Assembly (NCBI GenBank): GCA_013697055.1
Contig: JACCXK010000250.1
Span: 1 to 54,135, forward strand
Direction: 5' to 3'
DNA length: 54,135 bases
Origin: Alphaproteobacteria bacterium
GTDB taxonomy: Bacteria; Pseudomonadota; Alphaproteobacteria; Micropepsales; Micropepsaceae
Shown in pieces: positions 51,932 through 54,135 of this stretch. Every line of letters begins with the position of its first letter. Within the stretch, counting starts at the first letter, position 1. Under the pieces are notes generated by a model that saw only the letters and a program-made list of their open reading frames with translations, was not told where the DNA came from and searched no databases. Both the position numbers and the translations under genes were made by a program.

Positions 51932-54067
51932 ATGGTGGAGAGAGTTTCGGTTTACGGCTTGTCGGTCGCGCGCCCGCTGCATGATTTCATCACCCAAAAG
52001 GCCCTGCCCGGCAGCGGCGTGGGTGCGGAGAAATTCTGGTCCGGCTTCGCCGCCCTGGCCACCCGGCTGATGCCGCAAAACAAGGCACTTCTGGCCGAGC
52101 GCGACCGGCTGCAAGCGGCCATCGATGACTGGCACAAGGCCAATCCTGCGCGCCCGATCGATGCCGCCGCCTACACCGCCGTCTTGAAAGAAATCGGTTA
52201 TCTGGTGCCCGAAGGCGCCGATTTCCAGATCGGCACCGCCAATGTCGATCCGGAAATCGCCACCATCGCCGGACCGCAGCTGGTGGTGCCGCTGACCAAT
52301 GCGCGCTTTGCCCTGAATGCCGCCAATGCCCGCTGGGGCAGCCTGTATGACGCGCTATATGGCACCGACGCGATTTCGCAGGACGGCGAACTGGCGGCCG
52401 GCAAGGGTTACAACCCCAAGCGCGGCGGACGCGTCATCGCCCTTGCCCGTGATGTGCTGGACGGGGCGGCCGCGCTGGCGAGCGGTTCGTGGAAAGACGC
52501 CGGCGCGCTGTCGGTCGAAGGTGGCGCGCTCAAGCCGGCGTTGAAGGATGCCTCCCAGTTCAAGGGTTACATTGGCGAAGCGGCGTCACCGTCGGTGATC
52601 CTGCTGGCCCACAACAACCTGCATATCGAAATCCATATCGACCGCACCACCGCCATCGGCAAGACCGACGCGGCTGGCATCAGCGATGTGGTGCTGGAAT
52701 CGGCCATCACCACCATCATGGACTGCGAAGATTCCATCGCCGCGGTGGATGCCGAAGACAAAGTCGACGCCTATTCCAACTGGCTGGGCCTGATGAACGG
52801 CAGCCTGAGCGCCAGTTTCGAAAAGGGCGGCAAAACGCTGGAGCGCAAGGCCAACCCGGACCGCAGCTATACCGCACCGGACGGAAGCACACTCACCCTG
52901 CCCGGCCGCAGCCTGCTTTTCATCCGCAATGTCGGCCATCTGATGACCAGCGACGCGATCCTGTTGCCCGATGGCAGTGAGATCGGCGAAGGCCTGATGG
53001 ACGGCGTCGTTACTTCCTTGGTGTCGCTGCATGACATCAAGGGCAAGCGCGCCAACAGCCGCAAGGGCAGCATCTATATCGTCAAGCCCAAGATGCACGG
53101 CCCCGCCGAGGTCGCTTTCACCAACACCATGTTCGACGGCATCGAGGACCTGTTGGGCCTGGAGCGTCACACCATCAAGATGGGGGTGATGGACGAGGAA
53201 CGCCGCACTTCCACCAACCTCAAGGAATGCATTCGCGCCGCCAGGGACCGCATCGTCTTCATCAACACCGGATTCCTCGACCGCACCGGCGATGAGATGC
53301 ACACCTCGATGTATGCCGGGCCGATGGTTCTGAAGGGTGAGATGAAGACCTCCAAGTGGCTGTCCGCCTATGAAGACCAGAATGTCGATATCGGCCTGGC
53401 TTGCGGTTTTCAGGGCAAGGCGCAGATCGGCAAGGGCATGTGGGCCATGCCCGACAAGATGGCCGACATGCTGAAGGCCAAGATCGGCCATCCCAAGGCG
53501 GGCGCGTCTTGCGCCTGGGTGCCGTCACCCACCGCCGCGACCTTGCATGCGCTGCATTATCACCAGATCAATGTGAAAGAACGGCAGGACGAATTGAAAC
53601 CGCGCCCGCGCGCCAAGCTGTCCGACATTCTCACTATCCCGCTGGCCGACCGGCCCAACTGGAGCCCGGACGAAGTACAGCAGGAGCTGGACAACAATGC
53701 GCAAGGAATCCTGGGCTATGTCGTGCGCTGGGTGGACCAGGGCGTCGGCTGCTCCAAGGTGCCGGACATTCACAATGTCGGCCTGATGGAAGACCGCGCC
53801 ACCTTGCGCATTTCCAGCCAGCACATCGCCAACTGGGTGCAACACGGCATCTGCAAACCGGAACAGGTCACCGAAACCCTGGAGCGCATGGCCAAGGTGG
53901 TGGACCAGCAGAATGAAGGCGATCCGCTGTATCAGCCCATGGCGCCCGGCTACGACGGCATCGCCTTCAAGGCCGCCAGCGATCTGGTGTTCAAGGGCAA
54001 GGAACAGCCGTCGGGCTATACCGAGCCTCTGCTGCATCAGGCGCGTAGAGATTTGAAGGGCGACTAA
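51932..54067 (+). CDS. glcB: Malate synthase G
   Basis: 711 residues from ATG 51932. ATG 51905 in frame adds nine residues; the family usually starts with RV-V-GL, as in [10 protein letters not shown], so 51932 is preferred. E. coli GlcB is 723 residues. The catalytic Arg is R332 in FIRNVGHLM (Arg338 in E. coli) and the base is D621 in [12 protein letters not shown] (Asp631). It condenses glyoxylate with acetyl-CoA to malate in the glyoxylate cycle or in glycolate use. No isocitrate lyase gene is in the window. Confidence 0.97.
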   Translation: MVERVSVYGLSVARPLHDFITQKALPGSGVGAEKFWSGFAALATRLMPQNKALLAERDRLQAAIDDWHKANPARPIDAAAYTAVLKEIGYLVPEGADFQIGTANVDPEIATIAGPQLVVPLTNARFALNAANARWGSLYDALYGTDAISQDGELAAGKGYNPKRGGRVIALARDVLDGAAALASGSWKDAGALSVEGGALKPALKDASQFKGYIGEAASPSVILLAHNNLHIEIHIDRTTAIGKTDAAGISDVVLESAITTIMDCEDSIAAVDAEDKVDAYSNWLGLMNGSLSASFEKGGKTLERKANPDRSYTAPDGSTLTLPGRSLLFIRNVGHLMTSDAILLPDGSEIGEGLMDGVVTSLVSLHDIKGKRANSRKGSIYIVKPKMHGPAEVAFTNTMFDGIEDLLGLERHTIKMGVMDEERRTSTNLKECIRAARDRIVFINTGFLDRTGDEMHTSMYAGPMVLKGEMKTSKWLSAYEDQNVDIGLACGFQGKAQIGKGMWAMPDKMADMLKAKIGHPKAGASCAWVPSPTAATLHALHYHQINVKERQDELKPRPRAKLSDILTIPLADRPNWSPDEVQQELDNNAQGILGYVVRWVDQGVGCSKVPDIHNVGLMEDRATLRISSQHIANWVQHGICKPEQVTETLERMAKVVDQQNEGDPLYQPMAPGYDGIAFKAASDLVFKGKEQPSGYTEPLLHQARRDLKGD

Positions 54068-54074
54068 CTCCGTT

Positions 54075-54135
54075 GTCATGGCCGCCCTTGAGGCGGCCAT
54101 CCAGTACGCGTAGCGCCATTAAAAAGATGGATGGC
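54075..54135. repeat. GTCAT-type palindromic element, cut by window end
   Basis: Left arm 54075-54104 has GTCAT, the hairpin GGCCGCC-CTTGA-GGCGGCC, and ATCCA. The right arm starts TGGATGGC at 54128 and runs off the window. Same layout as 9521-9602, with different stem sequence. Confidence 0.75.

Overview
The window is high-GC, densely coded chromosomal DNA of an alphaproteobacterium. Evidence for this is a GTTC-N7-GTTC type LexA box (read as GAAC-N7-GAAC) in front of an imuA-imuB-dnaE2 cassette, an HpnL-like flippase protein, MlaA, an mdtABC-type RND pump, and GTCAT...ATGAC palindromic repeats between genes. The genus cannot be fixed from the sequence; a Caulobacterales, Micropepsales (Rhizomicrobium-like) or Rhizobiales relative is plausible. 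I saw no rRNA, tRNA, CRISPR array, phage or insertion sequence.

Layout. 1-2465: end of an RND adaptor gene, an FKBP-type isomerase lipoprotein and an HpnL-like membrane protein. 2526-8344: a TonB-dependent receptor with a periplasmic TPR-like protein (minus), divergent from an SDR and a GT-C-like membrane protein (plus). 8345-9504: a 434-bp gene-free stretch with hairpins, then mlaA. 9608-17636 (minus): an mdtABC-like operon with stop/start overlaps. 17859-18401: DedA.

18624-30613: an exopolysaccharide locus of Wzx/Wzy type: priming sugar transferase, WecG/TagA transferase, flippase, GT2, polymerase, GT2, GH10 glycanase, then a divergent FAD oxidoreductase / ATP-grasp ligase pair, then a Wzc-like co-polymerase whose kinase motifs are degenerate. 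The set resembles the Caulobacter holdfast (hfs) pathway in enzyme classes. 30775-36869 (minus): gltB-gltD glutamate synthase. 37115-42613: SOS mutasome imuA-imuB-dnaE2. 42641-49411: a second surface-carbohydrate group with a minimal Wza-type lipoprotein, two GT-C-like membrane proteins and a GH18-deacetylase-GT2 fusion. 49530-54067: YkgJ-type Cys-cluster protein, LctP-family permease and malate synthase G; the last two together suggest glycolate or lactate use.

The most unusual items are the catalytically degenerate BY-kinase, the GH10 and FAD/ATP-grasp genes inside the EPS locus, a relic copy of the GH10 3' end, a nested RNA-like structure before the EPS operon, a Cys-rich tail on MdtA, the Asp-to-Asn change plus low-complexity insert in MdtC, and a one-gene glycan synthesis/editing fusion. 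No similarity search was possible; functions rest on motifs, length and context.
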